From Polytrichum commune (Eukaryota > Streptophyta > Polytrichopsida > Polytrichales > Polytrichaceae), in NCBI GenBank assembly GCA_950295325.1, contig OX485804.1:312001-372000 (forward strand): DNA of 60,000 nucleotides, in the 5' to 3' direction. Positions 24,556 to 35,247 of this stretch are shown in pieces. Made by a program: the position numbers and the translations under genes. Below the pieces are notes generated by a model, which was given only the letters and a program-made list of their open reading frames with translations, was not told the DNA's origin and ran no database searches. Positions within the stretch are counted from its first letter, which is position 1, and every line of letters begins with the position of its first letter.

Positions 24556-24722
24556 TCGGTATGGTGGATGAAAGTCGTCCGTAGAATGCTAAATTTTTTT
24601 TTCCTGCAATTATTACCATGTGGGGAACTTCCCCATCTGCGGTATGGTGGATGAAAGTCGTCCATAGAATGTTGGAATTTTTTTTCCTGCAATTATTACC
24701 ATCAAGGGAACTTCCCCATCTG
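24556..24722. repeat. 83-bp tandem duplication
   Basis: 'ggtatggtggatgaaagtcg' recurs at 24558 and 24641, followed by matching 'ttttttcctgcaattattacc' and 'gggaacttccccatctg' blocks. A third partial trace precedes it. Reading frames across it are produced by the repeat. Confidence 0.85.
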
Positions 24723-25101
24723 ACCATGTGGGGAATGCTCAAAATTCCCCATTTTTGCCGTTCCCCACATGGGAAGGATCTCTACTCTTCTGGCCCCCTT
24801 TTCACATGGGAAACCATGCGACTTTCCCAAGTGGGGAAGGCCTCCGGGGCTCCTTGTGCTAGTAGTGAAGGGGGCATAACTTTATATGTCCAGTATGAGA
24901 AAAATAAAGTGTTTTCTTGTGCTGTTGTCGGCTGGATGTCGATGGCAGTGCATCATGCAGGAATAACAGAAGAGGACTTCCCAAGGTTGCGGATCATGAA
25001 GAGCTGGCTACTAGGTCCTCTTACACCGTTTCTTCTATCATGTAAAATCAATGCTGGTGCTAATGGAGGTATTTATGAGGATGGACCGCACGAAGTAAAG
25101 C

Positions 25102-25501
25102 GTGAGAATGTTAATCATAATTCAAGTCCAAAAGCCGCTGATATAAGTAGCCATGCCAAAGGATGAGAAGTTTACCCAGTTGTGCAATTCCATCAAGGCT
25201 ATGCAAGTTAAGTGTGAGAATGTTAATTATAATTGAAGTCCAAAAGCCGCTGATATAAGTAGCCACGCCAAAGGATGAGGAGTTTACCCAGTGGTGCAAT
25301 TCCATCATGGCTATGCAAGTTTAGTGTGAGAATGTTAATTATAATTCAAGTCCTAAAGCCGTTGATATAAGTAGCCATGTCAAAGGATGAGGAGTTTACC
25401 CAATAGTGCAATTCCATCATGGCTCTGCCTTGCAGAACGATTATTACAGGCAATTCATTTCTCATGTTGTGTCCCACGGCTTCATAGTTGTTGCGCCTCA
25501 G
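25102..25501 (+). pseudogene. CLH: Chlorophyllase relic, N-terminal segment in triplicate
   Basis: Chlorophyllase removes the phytol chain from chlorophyll. Three 112-bp copies (starting 25102, 25214, 25326) each encode the strand-turn segment KPLI-stop-VAMPKDE, then after a one-base shift GVYPVVQFHHG. The third copy continues in frame through ALQNDYYRQFISHVVSHGFI to VVAPQ and a phase-0 donor (CAG|GTGAGT) at 25502. This corresponds to the family's YPVLLFLHG and ASHGFIVVAPQ blocks. All three copies share the TAA within KPLI-V and the shift, so the gene was already dead when the unit was amplified. Confidence 0.8.
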
Positions 25502-25989
25502 GTGAGTCATCTTGGAAACATCTATCCACATTTTACATGTATTTAGGTCTCACGGGTCACATATATGCCTACATTCAATGATCCCGTCATCTTAAAAGGG
25601 TTCCATTCAATCACATGATGACATGTGGCATTTGGGGGAGTAGAGCTAATACTTTTTATTCTTAATCAGAACCCCAATATTCAATTGAGCTAGAATTTAT
25701 GGCATGTAAATGATCTTTGCAATCACTATGTAGCAATTAGAGAAGAGAAGATGGAAGATTTGCTGCTTCAAGACAAGTCATGGGGGCCACTACATTGTTT
25801 ATGATATTTAGTGTCATAATGTTTTCACCTTGAGTTGGTCCATGCATGCTGCAACGTTGTGGTCTTTGGAGGATCCAAAGGGACATCATGGTGTACTTAA
25901 AGGTGGGCAAGTGCATTTGTGTTGTTGAAGAAAGCAACATGTAGAAAAACCACCAAAACACCACTTGCAAATCTGTGCATGAGTTTTTG

Positions 25990-26440
25990 TGCATATCCAT
26001 GTTTACACACATCATATGTGTACATATGCCAATGCAATAGTCATCCAAGAAGCCCATGTGACAAATTAAAAGACATGTGTTGATATGTCATTATAAAACT
26101 CCCTATGGTTGATGCCAACGGGAGCACATGGTGGGAGAAACAACCTCCCCCCCCCCTCTCCATGCATGGGCCCCAACCATGTCCCCACAATTAGAGTAGG
26201 CATGCCTAGGTTCAGCAAGTCCTTGGAATATTGCAAAATGGGAGGCACGGTTTGCTCTGTTGGGCATGTTCCGTCTATGGGATCCAACCCCATGACAACT
26301 GAAGATTGTTGCATTGTAGTATTACGGCCAACCTTTAATGCAACTCCAAACACAACTTTATCCCCATGACTATGCCCCACCAACACCACTTTCTCATATT
26401 TCAGTTTTGCCAAAGCCCCTGGAATTTAGTCCATTGCCTT
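25990..26440 (-). pseudogene. CLH: Chlorophyllase relic, C-terminal half, inverted
   Basis: On the minus strand a frame reads KLKYEKVVLVGHSHGDKVVF and on to VVMGLDPIDGTCP and PTLIVGTWLGP. This matches the catalytic GHSRGG, the GIDPVAGTC and the VVGTGLGP blocks of chlorophyllase. The nucleophile serine is kept, but the Arg-Gly after it is His-Gly-Asp. The frame stops at 26066. A shift of one frame leads into CHMGFLDDYC, the counterpart of the YGHLDMLDD histidine block. It faces the N-terminal relic tail to tail, so either one gene was inverted internally or two neighbouring copies were each truncated. Confidence 0.78.
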
Positions 26441-26651
26441 AATCTCTTTTGTTGCATCTAGAATTGACACTGTATATTTTTGAAACCACAACCAATTGAA
26501 AAGTTGATTCTTTTGAGAAAAAGGAGTTGGTGAAGACTATAGTGAGAAGAATTGTCCAAAAAAAATGAAAGGCATGCAACTTACACACTGACTATTACAC
26601 TTTACATGTGATTTAGTGTGGCATTAGAAGTGGTGTGCCATGTTAATAAGA

Positions 26652-28097
26652 CTACACCATCTATGGTATTTAGTTTCACATGCATAATAGTGCCACTTAC
26701 CCTATTATGAGGCCTCCCTTGGGTTACATCAATAATAGAACTTGATGACCATGAGTGCCACCACATGACACTTGTCATTAGCATGCTCAATAATTATCAT
26801 CATCTTTGCCTTGTTTGTTGTCTCCCCTTTGCCTCTTCGTTTTGTAGAGTTGAAGCCTCACTAGCCTTTTAGAAGTCCAAGCGAGCTCTTTGCCCTCATA
26901 TTTGCTTTCAAGCGCTCAAACCACCATGGTGAGTTCGAATTACTCCATTGTTGCAAAAAAAAACCAAAACCCTAAACTGTGTGTTTTCGTAAAGCAATGT
27001 TCTTGCTTCTAGAGACTTTGATTGAGGCTTTTGGGGCTTTAGATGTTGAATGCAAGCTTTTGGGAGTTTTGTGTGGAGATTCGGGTTAAGAATGAGCAAG
27101 CAAGAGCTTTTTAGGATAATTGAAAGTTTAATTTTGATGATTCTATCACCCAGCTGCACACTTTTTGAATCATTAAAAGCTTGTGTTTATACGCATTATC
27201 GCTTATGTATGTGTTGGGGAAAGTCTTTGCTTAAAAGGGTTTCTTGTGTTTGTTCCATCCAAAGACAGTCTCAATTCTAAAACAAGCCTTCTTTATCAGA
27301 ATCTGCAAAACCTAAACTCTTTGTGGTGTCATTTTCTAGCTCTGTCCGATTGGGAAAGCAGCCCAATCATAACGAGCCACTCATACCCAAAGAAAGAAGT
27401 ATCCATCTAAGGCACGTCTACCTTACTGAGTTTGAAACCCTAAGGAAGGAGGCATTATGTTGTGATGGTGCATAATCAATGTGAGTTTTGGGGAAGACTG
27501 ATTGAAAATTTCAACTAGGCATATTCAACCTGCAAGGCTGCAGAAGTGATGATATTACATATTGTTTCTGTAGTAGCTTTCGGACAAATTTGTCTACACT
27601 CTGGACATTCTCTTGCAAAGTAAGTGATACTGTCATTATCAAAGTTGTCTTGCTCCTAATGATTGGTTGTTATGTGCATCGGACTTCCAACTCCAACAAA
27701 TTCAGTAACACCAGCGCAGCTTTCTTAAATGATATTGCCACCTTTAGCTTTCAAAAACATTGTTGCAGTATTTGCCACCTTCAGCCACTCACATGTGCCA
27801 ACTTGCCAATTCAAAAATTAAGGATGTGTGGACAAGACGATGGGCAAGCCAAGAAATCAGAGTTGGTTGAGGTCAGTGCTTCACATTTTAACCTTCTTTC
27901 ATACAAAAATAAAAAAATTATAATCTCAAGTATAAAGTCATTACGCTAAATGTCATAAAGTAAGTAATTCGCACTTTAAAAAGTTACCATTATGAAAAAT
28001 AATATATGTGGGCAAATAACAGGCATGACACTTTTAGACCTCTAGGCATCTAGTTCATGCCCCCCTTCCGTAAATAGTGTACGTGACACAGTTGTAG
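26652..28097. mobile_element. TIR element copy A (CTACACC family)
   Basis: The left part (26652-27014) matches 42110-42469 over about 360 bp, including 'accaccatggtgagttcgaa'. The right part (about 27986-28097) matches 46845-46969 ('agacctctaggcatctagtt', 'taaatagtgtacgtgacac'). The left terminus is CTACACCATCTATGGTATTT. The right terminus is eroded (gacacagttgtag). The interior has unrecognised small frames (27050-27949). The coding potential is unclear and no transposase motif is seen. Confidence 0.6.
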
Positions 28098-28427
28098 CTC
28101 TCTACGTTCTTCCTTGTTACAATCTAATACATGAGAATGTTTACATGATAGTTTTCCAAAAAATGAACACATCCAAGCTCATATTTTAGCCAGTCAAATG
28201 AAAGCCCAAGTGAATTGAGCATTGGGCATTGAGTTCCATCACACATGTATCCCCTCCGTTATGGATGAGTTGACAATCCACTGCATTATGTTTGATGAAC
28301 TATGCGCCTTTGACTGTATGTGTACATTTTCAGGACCAGAGTATGATATCCTATAGTGTTGACCAGAAAACAACACGCCCTTAACCAGGACTCCCCATAT
28401 AACATTCATTGAAGGGGAACCCAATCC

Positions 28428-31400
28428 CTAAGAATCAGTTGGAAGCACATTGCCCCAACCTGAGGTCAGTACACAACTGACACATCGGTGGTAGTAAAAA
28501 ACTACTGCTGTGAATGTGTAACTATTTCTCAGCATCCATTTCCTGGTAGTGAGTGCTGGTTGTTGTTTGGTTCCAACAAATTGCTTTGGAAACATGCCGT
28601 GAGGATCTCCTCGATGTTCCTGTAGACCATATTAAACGTTAGTCTTAACTGAATGATTAGTATCCATCTTCAAGAAAAAGCAGAAACGTTGCATAATATG
28701 CATAGGAGGAAGTGAGGCCTTCATGATAGGTTCAAGTGTTGAGAGAGAGCTGAAATATTACGAAGATGCGAACTACATGCTCACAGTTATGAGAATCTTG
28801 TGATCAACTAGATAGGCAAATAAGAATTGACTTGCAGTCAAGTGCAGATTTCATTACCAGCTTTTAAGTTTGCATAAACATTTGGATGCTCCAAAATTTC
28901 TTGTAGCTCTGTTCAATGTGAAAATAATACAACCTTTGAGACAGATAATCTAAACTTCAAGAGACATGGATTACTTCTGCAAATGTGATCATTCCAAGGT
29001 GTTGTTAGCATGACTTGGTGGAAAGAGAACGTTTCAAATCCTAACAATCTTTTAAGTTCTTGTTCTTATATCAGAAGGATGTCAGTATCTGCTTCGCAGT
29101 GGGCCCCCAAGCAGAGGAGAAAATGGAATATGAGACAACACAGACTATAGCTAGCATATACTATGATATCCCTATGCATATCCCTTGAACAAGAACATTT
29201 TAAAATTTATACAACCTGATATTGAAATCATAGGGAGATCATAGCATGAATGGTATTGTTCCTCCTGCATCCCATAACCATTTAATCAGTGTGTGCTAAT
29301 GCATGGAAATCTCAATGTAGTATAGGACAACAAGAACTTGGATATTCATTCATATTAACAGGTCTCACCAACTGCTCATAACACCCGGAGCTCCACCTAA
29401 AATTGAGCACAACTATCAAATCAGGTATCTAACCTGATCACCACTAGCTGTATTGTAGTTGCCCCCTATTTCCTTCTCAATTGAGAGTACCCCTGCAAAA
29501 ACAAATAAATTATGATTAATGCTCTACTAAACTAACTGGAAGAAATCACGTCCAGTGCTATTCTACGAAAAGTGACCTCCAAGTTTGACAAAGCTCAAAT
29601 TGCATGCAATGATCGGCAATATCATTGTATTCTAGCAAACCTCGACTGCCGTGCCCAACAGTACTTCATACTGAACTTTCAGGTACATCTTAATAAGCCC
29701 AAGAAAAGGCGCAAAGACAGGCGAGAGGTCTTACCAGCACCAGACTTGATGTTCTCTGCTTCACCACAGCACAGAAAATCGCTCTCCAATTGCTCTGTTG
29801 ATGTGAACAAAGAATAAGCATCAGCACCTTTATAAAATAGTTCACCAATGAACACTGATTCAAGCAGGACGTACTACTTGGACTTCAAGATTAAGATGGA
29901 CTAAGCTACCAACAGGCAAGTAGACTTGGCTGACAGATTGCATGGCAGCCACTCTCCACCAATTTTAGTCTTTGATCTAGAAGAATATAATGTACAAGAT
30001 GTATGGGATTAGAGATAAATGGGCCTCTTCCATGAATGATAGAGCAGGATTATCAAGGAAAATTGGCAAATTATGAGAATCATGTGGCAACTGGAACTGG
30101 AAATAAGACTCAAGTTGCCACTGGCAGATAAATGTAGTGGCAAGTAGCCTCACCAGCAAGTAGATCACTAAGATCCTCCAAATCTGCTGAATGCGAAAAT
30201 AATTAGAACCTTCAGAAACTATCTGAACGATACACCTACACATGGTTTAATCAAGTTTTCCAATAACTTCCACAATGACACATTCCAAGTGCTTCCACAT
30301 GAGTATTACTTAGCTTATTAGACTTTGTTGCAGTGAAAGGTTTTAGGAACTACAAATATGTACATTTTCCCCCTGTTATGAGGTCAAAGGGCGACCAAAC
30401 CACAACAGAGTGCAGCTTTCATACAAGGGATTCTTACAGCAAGACTAGATCAAATAAATCTTTCTAACATTGTTTTAGTAACCCCAAGAAGAGAGGCACA
30501 GAGCCAGGCAGGTGGTCTTACCATCAAAAAGCTCGTCGTTCACTGCTTCGCTGAAACCAACAAGATGGCTCTGTGGTTGATCTGCTAATTGTAAACAACA
30601 TGTCCTTTCATGATGCTCATCACCACCTCTAGGAAATAATTCCCAATTTAACATTTATGCCTCTTAACATCTAGATGTCCATCTAGCAGCACTTGCCTTG
30701 AAATAAAGAAGAGACTAGAGCAGAGTAGTAGTACAACGTGCAAATACCTCCAAGAGCATACACATTAAAGAGACTTGACGAAACAAAAGGATAAAAATTA
30801 CCTAGAGAAATATCAGAATATGAACATTTTCCTTGCTCCACATCAGGAACTTCTTCACATTGTAGTACTGTTGGTATTTTATTGGCCTCTTCACGTGTAA
30901 TTGTAGAAACATGTCGCAAACATTCATCAATCTCTGGCATGATCTCCTGCATTCCAGAGCCGTGCATTAGTGAGCGCCATTTTATGAAAATGTCAATGGA
31001 GTACAGTATGACAAGAACCAGGACAATCAGTAGCTTCACAACATTGCTGATTGCTGACAACAGCCATAACTCTCCGTGTCCATAAAGCGCAATTGTCAAA
31101 TCAAGCGTCAAACCTGATTGTCATTTATTGTTGTACTGCAGTTGGTTTTCTGTGAGCTAAGTTGCGCATACAACTTAGCTATGATATTTTTCAACTTCAG
31201 AATCTCCTTCGCATGAGAAGCTTTCAAATCCGCCATCTCTTTTGTGTGCTTCTCCAGAAGTCTATCTTTCTCGTATATTGTTTCCAACTGATCTGGAGTC
31301 TGCTCTTCTTCTATCTCCATTTTCGATATTAATTGTTCAGGCTCCCCATGAGAAGCTATTGATGGTATTGTTAGAGCATCCTCGGTCAATAGTTGTAAAT

Positions 31401-32241
31401 GTAATGTGCCTTGCAAGACACATGTGTTAACCAACCTCAGCACCTACATCCCACATCCCACATCCACTATTGGTCGTTGGCCACTGCATAGCAAACCTTT
31501 ATGAAGACTTCAATGACATGGTTACTTATTCAAATAGCATTCTCAGGGAATGCTGACAACTACCACACTCAAATGAAGGATTTCATCTCAAACCTTTGTG
31601 ACATTGTCCAGATTGACACCTGTGAAATATACGACCTGGTCCATGTATCCAAGCCAGTTCGGTGTCTGAAGTGAGATGCAAGATGTGATCGAAGCTTCTG
31701 AATTTACAGACAACCTTACAACTACATTTCTTCCTCAATACTCTGTTTACCGACGAGAGAATCTTATCCTAAACATGAGCATGGCTAGAAGGTTGTGATC
31801 GGCAATAACCTCTTCCTTGTGCTTGTTCCACGTCGCAATGATAAATTCCTTATAAACATCCGGAACCTTCAGATATTCTTTGCCAGGAATGTACTTATTC
31901 AGATACTCATCCACATTTTTTGGAATGTTCGGCAACCTGTTGAAAGTCTCGTGTGCGAGAGCTCGGAGATTCATCTCCTTATACTTTCTTCCTCCCTTCT
32001 GAGGCTTGCGACCCCCGTAATGGGTAATAATTTCTACTAAAAACACTGCCAAGACCAAGATGGGCTCCTCATATATTCGGTGAAAGAACTTCCCGATATT
32101 TTTATTCCTGTAATCTACTCTCATGTCAACTTTATGGCTGATAGTATCCCTTCCAATTCCAAAATAACCTGCACTTGACGAATTCATTTCTTGCCCTTTC
32201 TCCTTGTCTATGAGACGGCACCTCTTTCTTCGTCTTTCCAT
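28428..32241 (-). CDS. Gene A: AP2-like domain plus coiled coil, paralogue of gene B
   Basis: I do not recognise this family. Eight exons are modelled on the minus strand: 32241-31810, 31443-31114, 30946-30802, 30581-30522, 30183-30154, 29794-29735, 29492-29434 and 28619-28428. All are GT-AG and frame-consistent, giving 435 residues. Residues 25-77 (GYFGIGRD...RVDY...NIGKFFHRI...HYGG) have the spacing of a divergent AP2/ERF DNA-binding domain but lack its usual Trp. Residues 78-144 are a predicted helical segment conserved with gene B. Exon 2 contains a coiled coil (EKHTKEMADLKASHAKEILK). Exons 4 to 6 are 60, 30 and 60 nt, all phase 1-1. Exons 4 and 6 resemble each other (DQPQSHLVGFSEAV against EQLESDFLCCGEAE). 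The last exon is the least certain. A nuclear regulator is a reasonable guess, nothing more. Confidence 0.68.
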
Positions 32242-34420
32242 CAGTCAGTCAGGAAGCCCACACTTAAGAATGCCAAGGCTCCTTATCCTCCAAACAACAA
32301 GCTAAGCTCTAGAACTGCAAGTCTCAAGAGGATCCAGTGTTACACAAAAATCCGCAAAAAAAGAGACACAACCTGCTTCAGCAAGCGAAATCTAGCTGAT
32401 CTCATTCACAAACCCTAACAAGACTTGGCATTCGGGTTGAGCCAGCTTCAGCCTTGGTCACAGAGAGTCTTCAATTGGCAGGCTTTCTCCTCAAGCGAGC
32501 AAGACTACCTGATTCTGAGCCTCCCCACCCACAGAAGCCTTCTCTTTCCACTTCTACGTCCAGACAATCGCAGAGGGAAGTCCTAACCCTTGCATTCCCT
32601 GAAAAATATTGTGCTTCCTTGCTTGATGCCAACCAATTCAATGTGCACAGGAAGTGAGGAGAAGCACCTGAATCTACGAGAGTCACTCAAAACATTCACC
32701 GGCAACCACAATCTGAACTCGAAAGCGCAAATTTTCTAGCCGGGCTTTGTTAGAAATGAAAACAACAATGTCGTAATCAAAGTAGTAGGATCAGAAGTAG
32801 AAAGACATGCAATTCTTGGAGCCCAATCGTGCCGCAGACGGATTACGAGATGAGTTAACAATGTCTGCTGGTAATTGGAGATTAATTAAGGTAATTAAGC
32901 TTACTTCCACGAGAACTATGCAGAAAGTCATGACAAAGTTCTTCATTCTTTCTATTTCCATTTACACTGAGCCTGCCACTTTCCTAGTTTCCCTCTCCAC
33001 CGTCGATCTCCTCAAAGTGAGGATATTGTCCATTCTATTGGCAGTTTGGACATTAAGTGCCATTCTCAGTCTGAAAATCTGGACCTAAGTACATAATCAA
33101 CACATGTTTAGTTTGGGATATCGTCAAATATTATTTGAGTCTTGCAAAGAATGAGTGGTAAAGTGGGTGAAGAATGCTATGATGTAAAAGAAAGAAGCTC
33201 TCAGGGGCATAACTAATGAGGGGTTCCCAATGTTTTTAGCTTCAACAAGTAGGCCTTTGTTCGAGTTGAGAGCTTGGACTTGCAAATTTGGGACTTTGAT
33301 ACTTGGATTTGACAAATTTTCATCCAATGCTCAACCTAATCTCTCACCTACTATGTCTAATCTCTCAATAGTCTTACAACAATCACCATCGATCATTGAA
33401 AATCAACTAACAAACACAATCATGAGAAAGATTTGCCATTGAAATAGAAAGACCCTAATGAATGAATCATATGTATGAAGGATATCCACCCTAGAAATAC
33501 ACCTAACCTTGAAGGACACGACCCTCTCTTTAGCACATCCTTTCAAACAACCTCGGTAGCTATGTCATTTGTCCTTCTGTCTATTGGTGATCGGTTGTAT
33601 GAGTCACCGTCATTGTTTAGGTTGAGCATAGGTAAAAGTTTAGGCGTATGTAGTGATAATTGCTACTCCAAGCAAAGTAACAACTTACAAGATTGGCTAT
33701 ATGGGTGGACTATTATAGTGCCTCCAATCAATGACCTTTTAATTCCTATAATCATTTAATTGCATCTTGTTCATCCATGTGTCACATGCATGCGTGCATA
33801 ACCTTCATCCTTGCAATATATTTATTAAGACGGATCACCTAAATTCATATTAAGTCCATTATTTCATACATTGCCGTTCTTCATTCAACCAAAAAATCCT
33901 AGTCTAATCTATTTTTTTCATCCATCGCTACGGCAATGGGGTGTTTTCTTAAGGTACTTAACTTCCACGGAATCCCACACCGGCTAGCTTTGGATGGATT
34001 GGCCGAGTTTTATGGTTGTTGAGGATTAAACCACCCTTCTGAGGAATAGTATTTGGATGGATGACTTTTTGCCGCCCTCCAAGCCAACAATCCAATAAAG
34101 ACTAAAATTAGAGCTTTAGCTTTAGCTTTAGTCTAACTTTAATCTCTATCTTAATCTCTAAAATTGTCACTAACCACAAACCCTATCTCTAATTACTAAC
34201 TTCTATCTCTATCTCATGTCTTTGAGCCTCAAACAAAAGCCGATGAAGGTAAATCTAATAGAAATATAAACTAATATAACAGAACTTATACAAATATAAA
34301 CTTATGAAATCAAAAGTTGATGCAACTAGACAACAATACAAGATTAAAGAAATCCTTTCGTTTAACATTAGTAAGGTTCATAAATCATTTTGTTAAACAC
34401 CCATAGTCCTATCTATCTAA
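32242..34420. other. Intergenic DNA upstream of gene A
   Basis: This is the left half of the 5.3-kb head-to-head interval between the paralogues and should contain gene A's promoter. I see no gene: small frames at 32191-33759 are unrecognised. 34.09-34.22 kb has short repeats of 'ctttagctttag' and 'ctatctctat' type. Confidence 0.5.
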
Positions 34421-34445
34421 GGGGCGGTTTACACTATGGACCATG
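34421..34445. mobile_element. Single end related to the Tourist-like MITE
   Basis: GGGGCGGTTTACACTATGGA follows TAA (34418-34420) and matches the MITE terminus at 18619 (GGGCCGGTTCACACTATGGC) with a few substitutions. I could not find the matching inverted end, so this is either an eroded element or one whose other end has diverged. Confidence 0.5.
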
Positions 34446-34545
34446 AAGTTGGACCAGGGCTCTACAAGGCAACTGATTGGCTCTTGAAGTTGTCCCGGGA
34501 CAACTTCGGTTTACAATCATCTATTATAATAAAAATTTCAATAGA

Positions 34546-35247
34546 ATGACTATATGGATTCATCTATTGTAGTCCATTATTTGAATATGATGACTATGCT
34601 CAGTCATATTTAATTGTAAGTTGTTTAAATATGATGATTAGATTTAGTCATATCATGGAGTAAAATGTTTGAAGAAGATGACTATGTTTAGTCATATTGT
34701 TCTTACGAATAGTGTAATTGTCATGAATGGAACATTCGATTTCTTTTAATGATATTATTTATAGTCATATTAAATGACTATATTTAGTCATCAAAATTGA
34801 AACGCTATTAGACCTTCAAAATACAAAACGCAAAAGATGACTCATTTTAGGAAGCAATTATGTATCATATGATTATTTTTAATTACAATATGACTAATAA
34901 TAGTCGTTAATGGATAATTGTACTTGTCTTAAGACTATATGTAGTGAAGATCATGTAGTCATGTAAATACTACACGTAAATAATTCTAATCACATAGTCA
35001 TGACTAATTCTAGTTAAAGAACATGACTACATATGAATAAATATAGTCATATAGGTATGACTAAATAAAGTATGCAATGCAGAAGGGTCGAGGAGTAGCC
35101 CAAAACAAGGTCCCAAAACCCCATGAGGAATTAAAATTGTTTGATATGACCGTAGTCATTTTTCTGGAGCGATTGGTTTGACATGACCAGGTTGAGGACT
35201 AAAAACGATGCTAGTCATCAGTGCACTTTCTTACCTATATTAGTCAT
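34546..35247. repeat. Dense cluster of the 7-mer TAGTCAT / ATGACTA
   Basis: By eye I count about 18 exact occurrences in about 700 bp, in both orientations, several as inverted pairs. One is the perfect 12-mer palindrome TAGTCATGACTA at 34995-35006, and further one-mismatch versions exist. Spacing is irregular, so it is not a simple tandem satellite. The stretch starts just right of the MITE-like end at 34421 and could be its interior. Confidence 0.8.

Noticed and set aside
24383-25166. Frames of 119 (minus) and 182 (plus) codons
   Set aside because: They run through the 83-bp duplication and into the chlorophyllase relic in the wrong frame.
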